From NCBI GenBank assembly GCA_905250885.1, contig CAJNOQ010003339.1, forward strand, positions 1 to 20,584: a stretch of DNA of 20,584 nt, read 5' to 3'. Below the pieces are notes generated by a model. The model was not told the origin of the DNA. It saw only the letters and a list, made by a program, of their open reading frames with translations, and did no database searches. The position numbers and the translations under genes were made by a program. This DNA is from Didymodactylos carnosus. Lineage: Eukaryota; Rotifera; Eurotatoria; Philodinida; Philodinidae. This document shows, one piece after another, positions 1-9,066 of the stretch. Position 1 is the first letter of the stretch; every line of letters starts with the position of its first letter.

Positions 1-640
1 GAAGAAACCCTATAAGAAGTTCATCGGGACTATCGAGAAAATGACGGTGACTATGAAAATCTGCTCAAAGTGGAATAATCCCATATGTTGGTTATTTTTA
101 CAGAAAACTAAACAATTTTTAACATTTAAGTTTAACAGTTTTATTAGTTGAAGTTGAAGGTTTGATCGAAACGAAACAATAAGTAAAATCAAAGAGTTTT
201 GACCCACCTTATTGGTCGGGAGAATATGAGATTAAACGAACTAAATCATCTGAGAAAGTTAGTAAGTTAAAGTTTATTACAATGGAAGTCCAACAGATCT
301 CCTGATATCACATTCAAATCGAAAATGAGTCGAAGACGATCTTCACCGAAAATTTTACGTCATGGCTGATTTAAATGTTTAAATGCCTGATAAAGTCAAT
401 AAACGAGTACCAGTTGTAACATTAAAACATCAGCAAATAGTAATCCTCGAAGGTGGTAGTCATAATTGTTTAGAGTTAAAACAAAAAAACTTAACAATTT
501 CCAGAGCACATGAATGAGAAATGAACTGCGTTTGTCCCAAGTCTAACCTATTATCGAATAAGTAATGTATATTCTGGCCTATTTCCAACAGCCTTCGTGT
601 CAAATTTTCAACTCTAAATTTTGATTGTTAAACGTTTGTC
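1..640. other. Intergenic stretch, no gene recognised
   Basis: AT-rich sequence with only short open frames and no splice-bounded coding block. An open plus frame runs from base 2 to about 150 and is lysine-rich, but it matches no family I know. The right end borders the LINE relic, so part of this stretch may be older, more decayed retrotransposon sequence; I cannot show that. Confidence 0.4.
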
Positions 641-647
641 AATAATA

Positions 648-870
648 ATTTTTGTAGGTGTCAAGTGGAGGAAACTATTCAACACATTATCTTTTAGAGT
701 GTGCATCTGATCGCTCTCAGCGAAAATTTCTATTCAACAAGATTGAAATTTTTGCTCTACTTTCCGATCTAGACCTGTTATATTTAAGAATATTCTTATC
801 AGGAACTGAATATACACTTGTTTACCTTATTGCTATTTACATATCTCACTCAAATAGTTCAAGAAGATAA
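648..870 (+). pseudogene. Relic of a non-LTR retrotransposon (LINE) ORF2 C-terminus
   Basis: The plus frame from 658 reads THYLLEC, then a spaced QR..LF..I pattern, then a leucine-rich run ending in SGTEYTL. This resembles the Cys-containing segment near the end of many LINE ORF2 proteins (ET.EHyLl.C....R..L...I). Another frame just upstream reads CQVEETIQH, the expected preceding part of the same motif, so a +1 frameshift seems to separate the two halves. No reverse transcriptase core is visible upstream. I infer a short, frameshifted 3' fragment of a dead element. The motif is short, so it could also be chance. Confidence 0.4.
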
Positions 871-936
871 CTAAATATCTGTCATATCCTAACAATATTC
901 TAAGATAATTACATCATAGTTTCATCTTTATATTTT

Positions 937-1189
937 TTTTGAACAGAAAAACGCCCCTGGTGTTCATGATTGTATCACTTTGTGAAGAAAAAGTGTGCTT
1001 AACTAGATGAGACGTATTAGAGCTTTCTACGTTTCTTAATTATGGAGATATATCAATAAAACGGAGATATACTCTTTTTTAAAGTAAAAAATTTCTTTTT
1101 AGCAGTTGTGTTAAATATCTTCGTAATATAGCACACTTTTCTACACAAAATGATACAATCATGAGGTTCGACCGTACTTCTGTTCAAAA
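937..1189. mobile_element. MITE-like element with roughly 60-bp terminal inverted repeats
   Basis: The left arm at 937-999 begins TTTTGAACAGAA. It matches, as reverse complement, the right arm at 1130-1189, with a few mismatches and short gaps. A shared core is CATGATTGTATCA, followed in both arms by TTTGTG and AAGTGTGCT. The interior of about 130 bp has no coding potential. This is the architecture of a non-autonomous cut-and-paste transposon about 250 bp long. The flanking A/T runs hide any target-site duplication, so I cannot give a superfamily. Confidence 0.7.
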
Positions 1190-1486
1190 GACATAAAGAC
1201 AAGAAATAGTGAAAAAAAGTGTCAAAATCACATTTTCGACCAAATTATGTGGAAATGACCGTATACCATTTTGCATCCATACCGCAAAAATTTTGATTTT
1301 TATTTCATAAATAGCCAAGTGAAAAATCGTATTTTATTAGAAGACAAATAATGGTCAAACAATAATGTTAAAAATAATATGTTCAAATTTATGTTCACTT
1401 TTTATCTATTATACAACCTTTTTATATGATAAATCTCTTCCCTGCATTTCTGTTTCACAACAAGAAGAAAAACAAAAAAGAAATCT
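1190..1486. other. 3' flank of the nuclear-receptor gene with candidate poly(A) signal
   Basis: Non-coding, AT-rich. On the minus strand an AATAAA hexamer lies at 1338-1333 (TTTATT on plus), about 150 bp past the receptor stop codon. This is a reasonable polyadenylation signal for that gene. The plus-strand open frame at 1365-1556 overlaps the receptor's last exon and looks like a shadow. Confidence 0.4.
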
Positions 1487-3842
1487 TCATATACGCACTA
1501 TAGACTGCGTTAGTTCTATGATTTTATTAAGATCATGTCTTTCTTCAAAATGTTGATCAACAATGTTGGCCAATCTCAATACTTTCAACAAAAGTCGAAT
1601 CAATTTTGATAATATAGCAATTGTTTGTGTTTCACCAAAGCGATATAGCATAAAACCCCACAATAGTCTTAAGTAAAAATTTTGCAAATAAAATATTTCC
1701 GTTGTCGATGGTGTATACCGATAATTGACATATTTATCATCGAAAGTTGTTGGTGAAAAATTTGTTGAAAATATTAAAGTAATCAATATTAATTTTATCA
1801 ACAATGGCTCTTTTAAAAGTGAATCAACATACGAAGTGTTTTCTTTTAATTCAGTTAATATGCCAGCACCATAAACATATTCCCAAAGTAAATAATCTTG
1901 TTCCCATGGAACAATATTACAACTTCTCATTGGTTCAATAATATTCAGTCCCGCTAAAGAACAAAATATTTTAAAATAACTATTATAGTTCTTCGGATGC
2001 GGTATAAAAGGGAAAGAGAGAGAGAGAGAGTGCTCAGTCGGGACTCCCCCGGGGAGCCCGCCATTTTGAGAAAAATCCCCTGGTGATCACGGGGAAATCT
2101 CCTGGGGACTCACCAGTGAGTTCCACGTCGATGAACCCCCACCGGTGACCCTATGAGGATCCTCTTGGGATCAACAGGAGAGTCGCTTTTCATCATTCCC
2201 AGTCGACACTCCCCCAAAGCTCCCTGCCACCCCCTCACTCACCTTCTTTTTTTTCAGATAGACAACATATAAATATAATACAGTTCTCTGATAAAATTTT
2301 ACGAATTTTCTTCTAGTTAGTTGTCACTAACGTGTCAGCCTTTGTTGATATGTGTTACATTGGTACCAGTGATGGTACCTCAACCTAGGTACCATATATA
2401 GTAAAACCAACTAATGTGTTACTTAGTTCTGTTGCTAAGTCTCCCTTACTCCCGGGTGATCCACCAGACTTCCACGGCGACCACCGCAGGAGTATGGTAG
2501 ATCACCATGGTGACCCCCTAGGGAGCTTGGTGGATCCCCTTGAAAATCCATCAATCTCCCCTCCACTCCTCCGAGGACCACGTAACGTGGTTCCGCTGGA
2601 TCTCCTGCTAGACTCTTCGGTAGATTTTAGGAGAGTTGTAGGGGAACTTTAGAGAGAGTCTTGACTAGGGATAATCTGGAGCAAATTTTGGTAATAAACT
2701 TTAAAAGAGAAAAACTGTAGCACAAAATGTTTTGTTTATTTACCTGAATGTCTTAAATTTCGTTGTAGTAATGCTGTTTTCGTTTCATCTGGTAAATGTC
2801 GAAATTCTGGTATATGTTTGAAAAATGATATTAATGATGAAAGATTATCTGATGTAAAATCTAAATAGCGCTGTAATTTACATCGTGCTCTAAATGGTAT
2901 TAATATTTGGTTTTTATCTTTATGATGAATTCTAATTCGTCTGGATACAGGTCCACAACAATAATGATCATAGACATTTGAAATATTTGTCAAATACATC
3001 CAGTCTAATTCAGTGAGTCGTGATGTATCATTATGTAAAAGATTTACTGGACGAATCTAACCAATAAAAGTTGTAATTAAATACATGACTATATTGATTT
3101 TTTGCTTACCGTTGTTAATGCTGTTGAGGTGTTTTCAGGTTCATTTTTTTTTATTCGTTGATCTTTCAAAATTTTTTCAATTTCAAGAGAAATGATATCT
3201 TTCGGCATTCCACTTTCGAAACATACTTTTAAACGACAATAATCACATGGGCCCTCTACTGGTGGATCACCCATATTACACACACATTTCATTTTAAACT
3301 AAAGAGGTATCCACAATGATTTATGACTGCATATCAGATCAGAGCAAGATCCTAGACACTTCAGAGCAACACATCAACGTTCTCAGCGTACTCTTTTAAT
3401 GACTGCCTAAAGATGACTGTCTAAAATAGATAAGATGATCACCCGAGCTACATGGTCTACAAACGATCTAATTAAGAATTACAATTTTTAAGGTAGTCTT
3501 TTCTAGAAACGATAATTTGTTCATCGATCAAAAATGCTCGATCGATGGTAAAGTTTATCTCACGTGTGAAAATATGAATAATATTGCATTTAGTGTCATG
3601 ATATAACAGAACGAAAAAAGTCTGAGAACTGAAGTGTATTGCATACTATAACATCTTACCTGTGTCGTTTCGTTTTGTCCAATATTTTTTTTCTTACGTC
3701 TTTGTTTTTCCAAAACCTTTTTTATCTCATCACATACTAGTTCTTTTGACATTCCATCTTCCACACATACTTTTAAACGACAATAATCACAATGTCGTTG
3801 AGTTCGACTTTCAATAACTTCACACTGGCATGTCATTTTGAA
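1487..3842 (-). CDS. Nuclear hormone receptor (NR1/HR96-VDR-like), partial, with duplicated second-finger exons
   Basis: Predicted ligand-regulated transcription factor of the nucleus. Exons on the minus strand: A 3842-3660, B 3298-3110, C 3056-2744, D 1953-1487 (stop TGA). All have GT-AG borders. A and B both start and end in phase 0, C starts in phase 0, and C-D joins in phase 1 through a split Ala codon. A and B encode the second DNA-binding finger (CDYCRLKVC followed by GM). Exon C carries the ligand-binding helix-3/4 signature FFKHIPEFRHLP and LLQRNL. Exon D, about 155 residues, supplies the hydrophobic rest of the ligand-binding domain. The family match to HR96/VDR-type receptors rests on the CRLK-C...GM.K pattern. 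The first zinc finger and start codon were not found, so the 5' end is incomplete. A clear AF-2 helix at the C-terminus is not obvious. Introns: A-B 361 bp, B-C 53 bp, C-D 790 bp. Confidence 0.85.
1954..2743 (-). other. Receptor intron C-D (790 bp) carrying an inserted GC-rich island
   Basis: Donor CAG|GTAAAT follows exon C and acceptor TTGTTCTTTAG precedes exon D, and the reading frame closes across it. It is far longer than the 53-bp neighbouring intron. The extra length is a (GA)n tract near 2012-2029 and the GC-rich palindromic block at 2036-2660. The plus-strand open frame at 2416-2652 lies inside this block and looks like a composition artefact. Confidence 0.75.
2036..2660. repeat. GC-rich island dense in perfect short palindromes
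   Basis: Composition changes abruptly against the AT-rich surroundings, in two blocks (about 2036-2240 and 2437-2660) separated by AT-rich sequence. Perfect palindromes of at least 8 bp: CCCCGGGG 2047-2054, GTGATCAC 2083-2090, CACCGGTG 2140-2147, GAGGATCCTC 2155-2164, TGGTACCA 2361-2368, ACCTAGGT 2383-2390, TCACCATGGTGA 2502-2513, CCCTAGGG 2516-2523. The odd palindrome CCACGTAACGTGG is at 2578-2590. No clear terminal repeats or coding sequence were found. It is probably a decayed mobile element or a palindromic satellite fragment. Confidence 0.5.
3110..3298 (-). CDS. Nuclear receptor exon B: second zinc finger, version 2
   Basis: This 189-bp exon has acceptor CTCTTTAG before TTT AAA ATG and donor ACG|GTAAGC. 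It encodes 63 residues that align without gaps to exon A over about 50 positions: FKMKCVCN, PCDYCRLKVCFESGM, then the basic tail. The cysteine spacing matches exon A, including the one-residue D-box (CVC). The residues between the D-box and the third cysteine differ completely, as does the acid/base pattern of the tail. Splice phases equal those of exon A, so the two are interchangeable in frame. Confidence 0.8.
3660..3842 (-). CDS. Nuclear receptor exon A: second zinc finger, version 1
   Basis: This 183-bp exon has acceptor TTTTCTAG before TTC AAA ATG and donor CAG|GTAAGA. It encodes 61 residues beginning FKMTCQCEV, then HCDYCRLKVC, EDGMSKELV and a basic tail (KQRRKKK). The order C, C, then C-x2-C-x4-C plus GM is the second nuclear-receptor finger with its C-terminal extension. 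The D-box between the first two cysteines is only one residue (CQC) rather than the usual five. Phase 0 at both ends lets the exon join directly to exon C without exon B, or to exon B. Confidence 0.8.
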
Positions 3843-4367
3843 CTAGAAAAGATCGAAAAGAGAACAGCGCAAAAATTAAAAAGTCAATTAAGTGAAACAA
3901 TTACAAAAAATTCCTCCTTTATCTTTCAAGACTAATAAAATATGTGAATAAACACACAAAAAAAACTTCAAATCGTTTATCAACTACAACTGCTGGAGAA
4001 TTGAATCATGTTTTCTAGCACTACAATGACAAAAAGTTTAGAAATTAATCAAACATACTATTGCTAAACGTTATAAAGTTTTTATCCTCGATTAATAAAC
4101 AACGAACCTAATTACTAATACTAATAAACAACGAATCGAATAAACTTTTCTGCAAATCTATTTACTGAACAGAACGACGAAGTTAAACAAAATAGTACAC
4201 TTTCCTTAAATCGCACTTAGTTGACAAAAACGAGAAAGAAAAACAACTTTTTCTTATTAAATGCAACAAGTTTCCTCTTATTTCATTCAGTCGACTTAAT
4301 GAAATTTTTTGGACAGCAGAGAAAAATAGTTAATCAGTGAAAACAATAAGGATAACTTTTGACATAC

Positions 4368-4624
4368 CAAATTATTCTGTTCGTTCATCGTAGTTAACAA
4401 AATATTTAACGAATAATAATTGATGTTCTTTATTCTTCTATCAAATAATGTATTCAATCTCAATAAAATTTGCCCTAAAATTTCGGAGGAGTCGTTAGAA
4501 TCATGGCAGGATATTGAAATTCTTTCCCGATATATTTCATTTATCCCACGGAATTTATATGAAATGGACGGGATTGAAAACATAGGATAGTTACATACTT
4601 CATCAAAATCAGCTTGAATACTTT
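4368..4624 (-). CDS. Candidate upstream exon of the nuclear-receptor gene
   Basis: This minus-strand open block has acceptor CTGTTCTAG near 4625 (or AAAG four bases further in) and donor TTG|GTATGT at 4368. It ends in phase 0, as needed to join exon A. It encodes about 85 residues, including DFDEVCNYPMF, an ILGQILLRLNTLF run and a C-terminal MNEQNNL. I recognise no domain. If it is real, it sits where the first zinc finger should be, yet it lacks a C-x2-C...C-x2-C pattern. It could instead belong to another gene or be a chance open frame. Phase agreement alone has about a one-in-three chance of being accidental. Confidence 0.35.
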
Positions 4625-5087
4625 CTAGAACAGAAAAAAATTCATGTTATAACAACCTTTCATCATATAAAATTTAAGGACTTATATTGTCGAGCTAAGA
4701 TGCGATGCGCTGTAATATCGGTTAGTTTATAGTAGAATAATCCCTTTAAACCTTTAAAATACACATTTCTGGAGAGTGAAATTTAAACTTTCGAGTTATT
4801 CTAAGAAACTGTGGATATTTCGTTAATTTTACTGTAGTTTAGTTCATCAAACAAAATCAAGTTTTGAATGAAAAATCTATTGGTTGTAGAATGGTAGAGA
4901 ACAAAATATTCCAATTAATAACGAAAATATTCCTACAGAGTCATATTCTCTTTCCAATATTTAAATGTACAGAATACTTCTTGCCCTCATAAGTTTGCTC
5001 TCATCTGGGTAAGAAAAAAGAGTACAAGACATAACAAAACAATGCAGAATATAAGATTTTATTTAAAAAAACAAGAGAAATACTAAC

Positions 5088-5189
5088 TTTCTAGATTCGG
5101 TTTGACAAGGTTTACATATATCCGCCTCCGCTTCTTCTTTCATAAAGTTTTTGATTTGAACATGGTCTAATGTAGAGGAATTACTTCCT
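5088..5189 (-). CDS. Weak candidate exon containing a CKPC motif
   Basis: Minus-strand block of 102 bp with a possible acceptor (GATCTAG) and donor AA|GTTAGT. It encodes NFMKEEAEADICKPCQTESR. It joins in frame to the 4368-4624 block only if the weaker AAAG acceptor at 4621 is used. CKPC could be the first cysteine pair of a zinc finger, but the expected partner pair is not intact downstream (VCNYP). No domain is recognised. Confidence 0.2.
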
Positions 5190-6606
5190 CTAGATCAGAT
5201 TATAAAGTCTGACCTAAAATATTATATTATTTCCGGTATTCCATCACTATTTTTCGTGTACAAAAGTTACAGTTTTTGATCTAGAGGCTAAAAAACTCAA
5301 TATTTTAAGGTTCCAATCTTTTCTCTCGTCTCTAGTGTCTTTAAAGTCTTTTCCTCTATAGAGTGTGGTAGAGCAAAGTGCAACATCTCCGAAAAATTAT
5401 TCACTTATTGTTCGCGGACATATGTGTATCGTCGCAAATGTCCTGGAAAAACTGGCCTATTTAGTCTTGTCTGTAATGCTCAAAACACTAATGATTCTGA
5501 TTGACTTACATACATTACAACCCCATTGAAATGTAATCGAATCGTTCACTGGCAGTTTTACTGAGATCATCTGAGCAATACATTTTCAACGTTTTCAATG
5601 GTAACTTCTCAACTTATATAGAATTTTTAAAGTTAAAAACTTTAGTCTTTCAAGGAGCTTTTAGTATTTTTTGCTATAATTCATGCATAAACGATGATAG
5701 TAATACATCCCAAAATTAATCTCTTAGATGCATCTCCTGGGAGCTACAGTACAATTTTTGAGCCGATCGGATCAAATTTTAATGAAGTTATAAAATACAA
5801 AAGCTAAAACTTATTCTTTTTAGAAAACCACTAGAAAATGAATAGAAAATTCTAAGCAAAAATATATCGGTTTTCTTTCTCGATTTCCTCCGAATTCTGC
5901 TTAAATTTTCCGTTTTATTAGATGTTTGCTCTCGATTTTGCAACAAGGTCAAAAAAGAGAGTGAGAGAAGGTACCCATAGCTCGTTTATTCTTAAAAACG
6001 AATTGTTTTTTTTTAATCATTCTACTGAGGCGAACATCGTTAGACTCGTGCTAACTGACATTTTGAACGTCTTTTTTACAGATTAGTCAGAATGCATCTA
6101 AAGAAAAAGTAAAAAGAAGTCAATATATGAGTATTGTTTCTACTGATAAAAGAAAAAAACCTATTAATAACAGTATGATTAACTAAAATGAATATCGCTT
6201 CGAGAGACAGTAATGAACCAGTTTTAGTTTATAGTTGAGGGCTCAATTATCAGTCATTCTCGTCATTCAATTAATGGTATTGTTGGTAACATCAGGATAT
6301 AATTTTTATGGTACTGAATGCCTAATAACTTGCTGGTGTTAAAATAGTTTCTGATAAATAAACGTTTATATTGTTTCTAATGATCTGATGTGTTCATTAA
6401 TATACTTATTTTGTTTGGCTGTGACTATTTATACCAGCGCTGTTGTCTGCTGTAAATAGTTGATGGATGCCATTTCTAACGGTAACATTGATGGAATTAT
6501 GATTGAAGTATGGTATTTTATAGACACACAACGACCTATTTTTCTGCAAATATTAATTAGAATACATAGCTCGAATGAAGATCAAAACATCTAGTCTAGT
6601 AGATTA
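5190..6606. other. Intergenic stretch, no gene recognised
   Basis: AT-rich, with no open frame worth reporting in either strand. A short plus frame near 5405-5500 reads YVYRRKCPGKTGLFSLVCNA but ends quickly and has no splice support. The near-palindrome GAGGAATTACTTCCTC lies at about 5175-5190. Nothing else is supported. Confidence 0.4.
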
Positions 6607-7060
6607 CCAGATATTTGGGCGCTCGACACTTGGGCGCCGGTATTTAGGCGCAACGACACTTGAGCGCAACGACATTTGGGTGCACGACAACTGAGTGCAA
6701 CGATATTTGGGCGCTTGTACGACAAAAGCATTCAGTAAGAGTGCATTTGTTAAAGTGATAAAGTTTTCTTTAAACAAAGTTGGTACGATGTGAGAGCTTT
6801 TTCTATATTACTCATATCCAACTGTAATTACTGTTTGTTTAATCTTCGTCAATACTCATACCCACCCACATCCGCACCGGCGCCATTGAACTTTAACTAC
6901 CGTTGCGCCCAAATGACGTGCGCCCAAATGTCGTTGCGCCCAAATGACGTGCGCCCAAATGACGTGCGCCCAAATGTCGTTGCGCCCAAATGACGTTGCG
7001 CCCAAATGACGTGCGCCCAAATGTCGTTGCGCCCAAATGTCGCGCGTGCCCAAATGTCGG
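6607..7060. mobile_element. Non-autonomous element with arms of opposed 15-16-bp tandem repeats
   Basis: The right arm (6901-7057) holds ten units of 15-17 bp, consensus CGTNGCGCCCAAATGW, and ends in CGG. The left arm (6607-about 6723) holds about seven diverged units of the reverse complement (ATTTGGGCGC-CGAC). The outer ends match: CCAGATATTTGGGC on the left and CCGACATTTGGGC as reverse complement on the right. Each end abuts TA (6605-6606 and 7061-7062), a possible target-site duplication. The interior of about 177 bp has no credible coding sequence. The open frames at 6790-6993 and 6856-7068 are produced by the 15-bp periodicity. This resembles a foldback-type or repeat-armed MITE; the superfamily is unknown, and TA flanks would allow Tc1/mariner. 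Confidence 0.75.
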
Positions 7061-8119
7061 TATACCATTTAAAAGTAATTGTGATATAACATTACTTTGT
7101 TGATTAAGATTGTTAAATCTGAAATTCTTATAAGCTGCAACTTAAGTAGTATTTTCATTTGTACTAGGTTTTGTTGCATTTCCATACCAATTCTATTTAA
7201 TCTCATCCTTTTCCTCTTTTCTGTGTTTTTTTGTTTTGCTTTCCTCGATAATTATAATTATATTGTGTTAATTGTTACTATAAGGTGTAATACTACACAA
7301 TAAATTTTACAGCCACGTGTGTGGCTAGCACAGGATCGAGGAAGGGCCATGCTCACTTTAGAAAAATATTTTATACTACCTCTGATGGACATTTTTCTAA
7401 GACTTGAAAAACCAAAAAAGAGCAGCTGATGCCAGAGATAAAAAGAGTTTGTTTTTCGTTCATGTGAGAGTTAGTGCAATTTGTTTTTATCATCAGGAAT
7501 ATGGAATGGATACAAAAATCCACATACCTCTAAAAGATTTACTCAGACGGAACGAATTATAAATAAATAGAGCCTAAAGAACATCTTATATCCTACAAAA
7601 AGCTTACACCAAGTTAGCGTATATTCTATACTTTTTTCATACTAATAATTCTTAATAAGATGTTATTTACATGTACACTCATCTGGAACCAATACACGTT
7701 GAAATCGTTACATGTTCTCGTCTGTATAACTGATATTAGTTCAGACGCGCAAAAAGTTGAGTTGATGTACATTTATAGACAACCAGTACTTCGTTGTTTT
7801 ACTCTTTTTTTTCTTCTTCTATGCTGCTCAGATGATGATTTAGACACAGTCTAAAAGGTCGTAAACAGTGACTCACAGTCAGTTACGACTACCGAATCGT
7901 GCAGTCGTAAATTCTAAGTTACAGCGATTTCCAGTGGCCATTTCGAGCTATCTACTTGTTTCTGTTTACAGTAGTTATAAACAGCCAGAAATGACACCGC
8001 AATTGACCGTAAAACAAGTCTATGATACAAAAATACTTTAATATTACATATTTAGCTACAAGCTTACAGGAATAAAATATTCTTTTTGAGCCAATGAACT
8101 TAAGAATTAGCTATTGTCT
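7061..8119. other. Intergenic stretch, no gene recognised
   Basis: AT-rich. The plus frames at 7097-7303 and 7660-7854 are hydrophobic, AT-driven translations without splice sites, homology or codon bias I can defend. A near-palindrome, AGCCACGTGTGTGGCT, sits at about 7311-7326. No transposon ends are evident. Confidence 0.4.
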
Positions 8120-8194
8120 CGGTCTACAATTACATTGGTGTCAAGTAAATGGCATAATGGGAACACCATTCTCAGGATCACAAAACGTATTCAA
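8120..8194 (+). repeat. Direct repeat, copy 1 (75 bp)
   Basis: It starts CGGTCTACAATTACATTGG and ends ATCACAAAACGTATTCAA. The copy at 8559-8633 aligns over its full length without gaps, with about nine or ten differences by eye. The two lie 439 bp apart in the same orientation. The open frames spanning this copy (8094-8491) look like shadows. Confidence 0.7.
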
Positions 8195-8558
8195 AGATCA
8201 GAAATACGTCTTCTTCACATTGCAGTGCTTTCTTATAAAAATGCCGTTTCTCCGTTCGAAAAAGTATTGTGTCGTTACGAAGTTAATAGCTTTTCAAAAA
8301 TACTGCACTGTCAAAAGTGTTATATATCGAAATATAAAGTTTTTCACTTACAAATATGTGTAGACATGATAGTGCAAATAGAAGAAGTGATGAGCACGTG
8401 TGCTAACTATCGTGATTCGAAGTCATGCATATACTACAGATTCTTCTTTTTCTTTTCTTATTTTATAGTCAACCAAATACGGCTGCCGTAAACGACATAC
8501 GGACCGTAATACGAGGATATGGATTCCAATTCACTTCTTGCCAGTTACGGCGCTCTTA

Positions 8559-8633
8559 CGGTCTATAATTACATTGGTATCAAGTAAATGGCCTAATAGG
8601 AACACCACTCTTACGATCACAAAACGTATTCAA
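8559..8633 (+). repeat. Direct repeat, copy 2 (75 bp)
   Basis: Ungapped partner of 8120-8194. It lies in a cluster of TTACGG/CCGTAA words (about 8475-8720). A second smaller repetition, GGCGCTCTTACG, occurs at about 8549-8560 and 8651-8662. The arrangement suggests the remains of a tandem or transposon-internal repeat. Confidence 0.65.
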
Positions 8634-8661
8634 GTTACGGTCAAGATTATGGCGCTCTTAC

Positions 8662-8765
8662 GTGCACCATTCGCCCAGAAAGCATCGTATTTGCCCTGTT
8701 TACGATCAACGCCGTAACCATAGACTTTGGTGTTGTCTGTCGCGTCAAACGTTTTTTGTATGGCT
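8662..8765 (-). pseudogene. Exon-like relic of an unrecognised gene
   Basis: A 104-bp minus-strand block between a strong acceptor (GTTTGTTCCTACAG) and a strong donor (C|GTAAGA). The protein-like frame has 34 whole codons and reads TKVYGYGVDRKQGKYDAF then WANGA. It is glycine- and aromatic-rich, and its GC content is near 50%, well above the surroundings. The frame enters in phase 2 and leaves in phase 1. No neighbouring exon could be joined. I do not recognise the domain. It may be a fragment of a decayed or horizontally acquired gene, or of a mobile element. Confidence 0.3.
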
Positions 8766-8841
8766 CTGTAGGAACAAACGAACTTGTTTCTATATAGAAT
8801 ATGCACGCACAACGTAGAAAATCAAATACCGTATCGTACAC

Positions 8842-9060
8842 GTCATTTATTGAAATAGAGAAAGAAAATCAAATGTAATATACAGAGAGAAATAACTTAT
8901 TGACAAGCAAATTTCTTCTTTCTATACTTTTTCACGCGAAAAATATTTGCACAACAATAGTTTAAAGTCTCATTAGCAGAAAAAAAGAATTAATAGTCTA
9001 CAATAAAAATCGTCTTTAAATATTTTCGGAGTTTTACAATCATAAACGTTTATTAAAGTA
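8842..9060. other. AT-rich spacer without features
   Basis: No open frame, repeat or motif could be supported between the exon-like relic and the hairpin element. Confidence 0.4.
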
Positions 9061-9066
9061 TACGGT

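Noticed and set aside
1160..1175. GGTTCGA word considered as a tRNA T-arm
   Set aside because: No acceptor stem, D-arm or anticodon arm can be formed around it; it belongs to the MITE's right arm.
2416..2652. Plus-strand 78-codon proline/aspartate-rich open frame
   Set aside because: It lies in the GC-rich palindromic island within the receptor intron, where stop codons are rare. No domain or splice support.
4135..4583. Reading 4296-4583 as one uninterrupted ORF
   Set aside because: A GTATGT donor at 4367 and an upstream acceptor make a spliced exon ending at 4368 more sensible. The tail after that is AT-rich intron.
5405..5500. Short plus-strand frame with CSRTYVYRRKC and two further cysteines, considered as a zinc-finger exon
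   Set aside because: Cysteine spacing fits no finger class, the frame stops soon and no splice borders are convincing.
6601..7060. CRISPR-like array
   Set aside because: Units are contiguous 15-16-bp repeats without unique spacers, arranged in two opposed arms, in a eukaryotic context.
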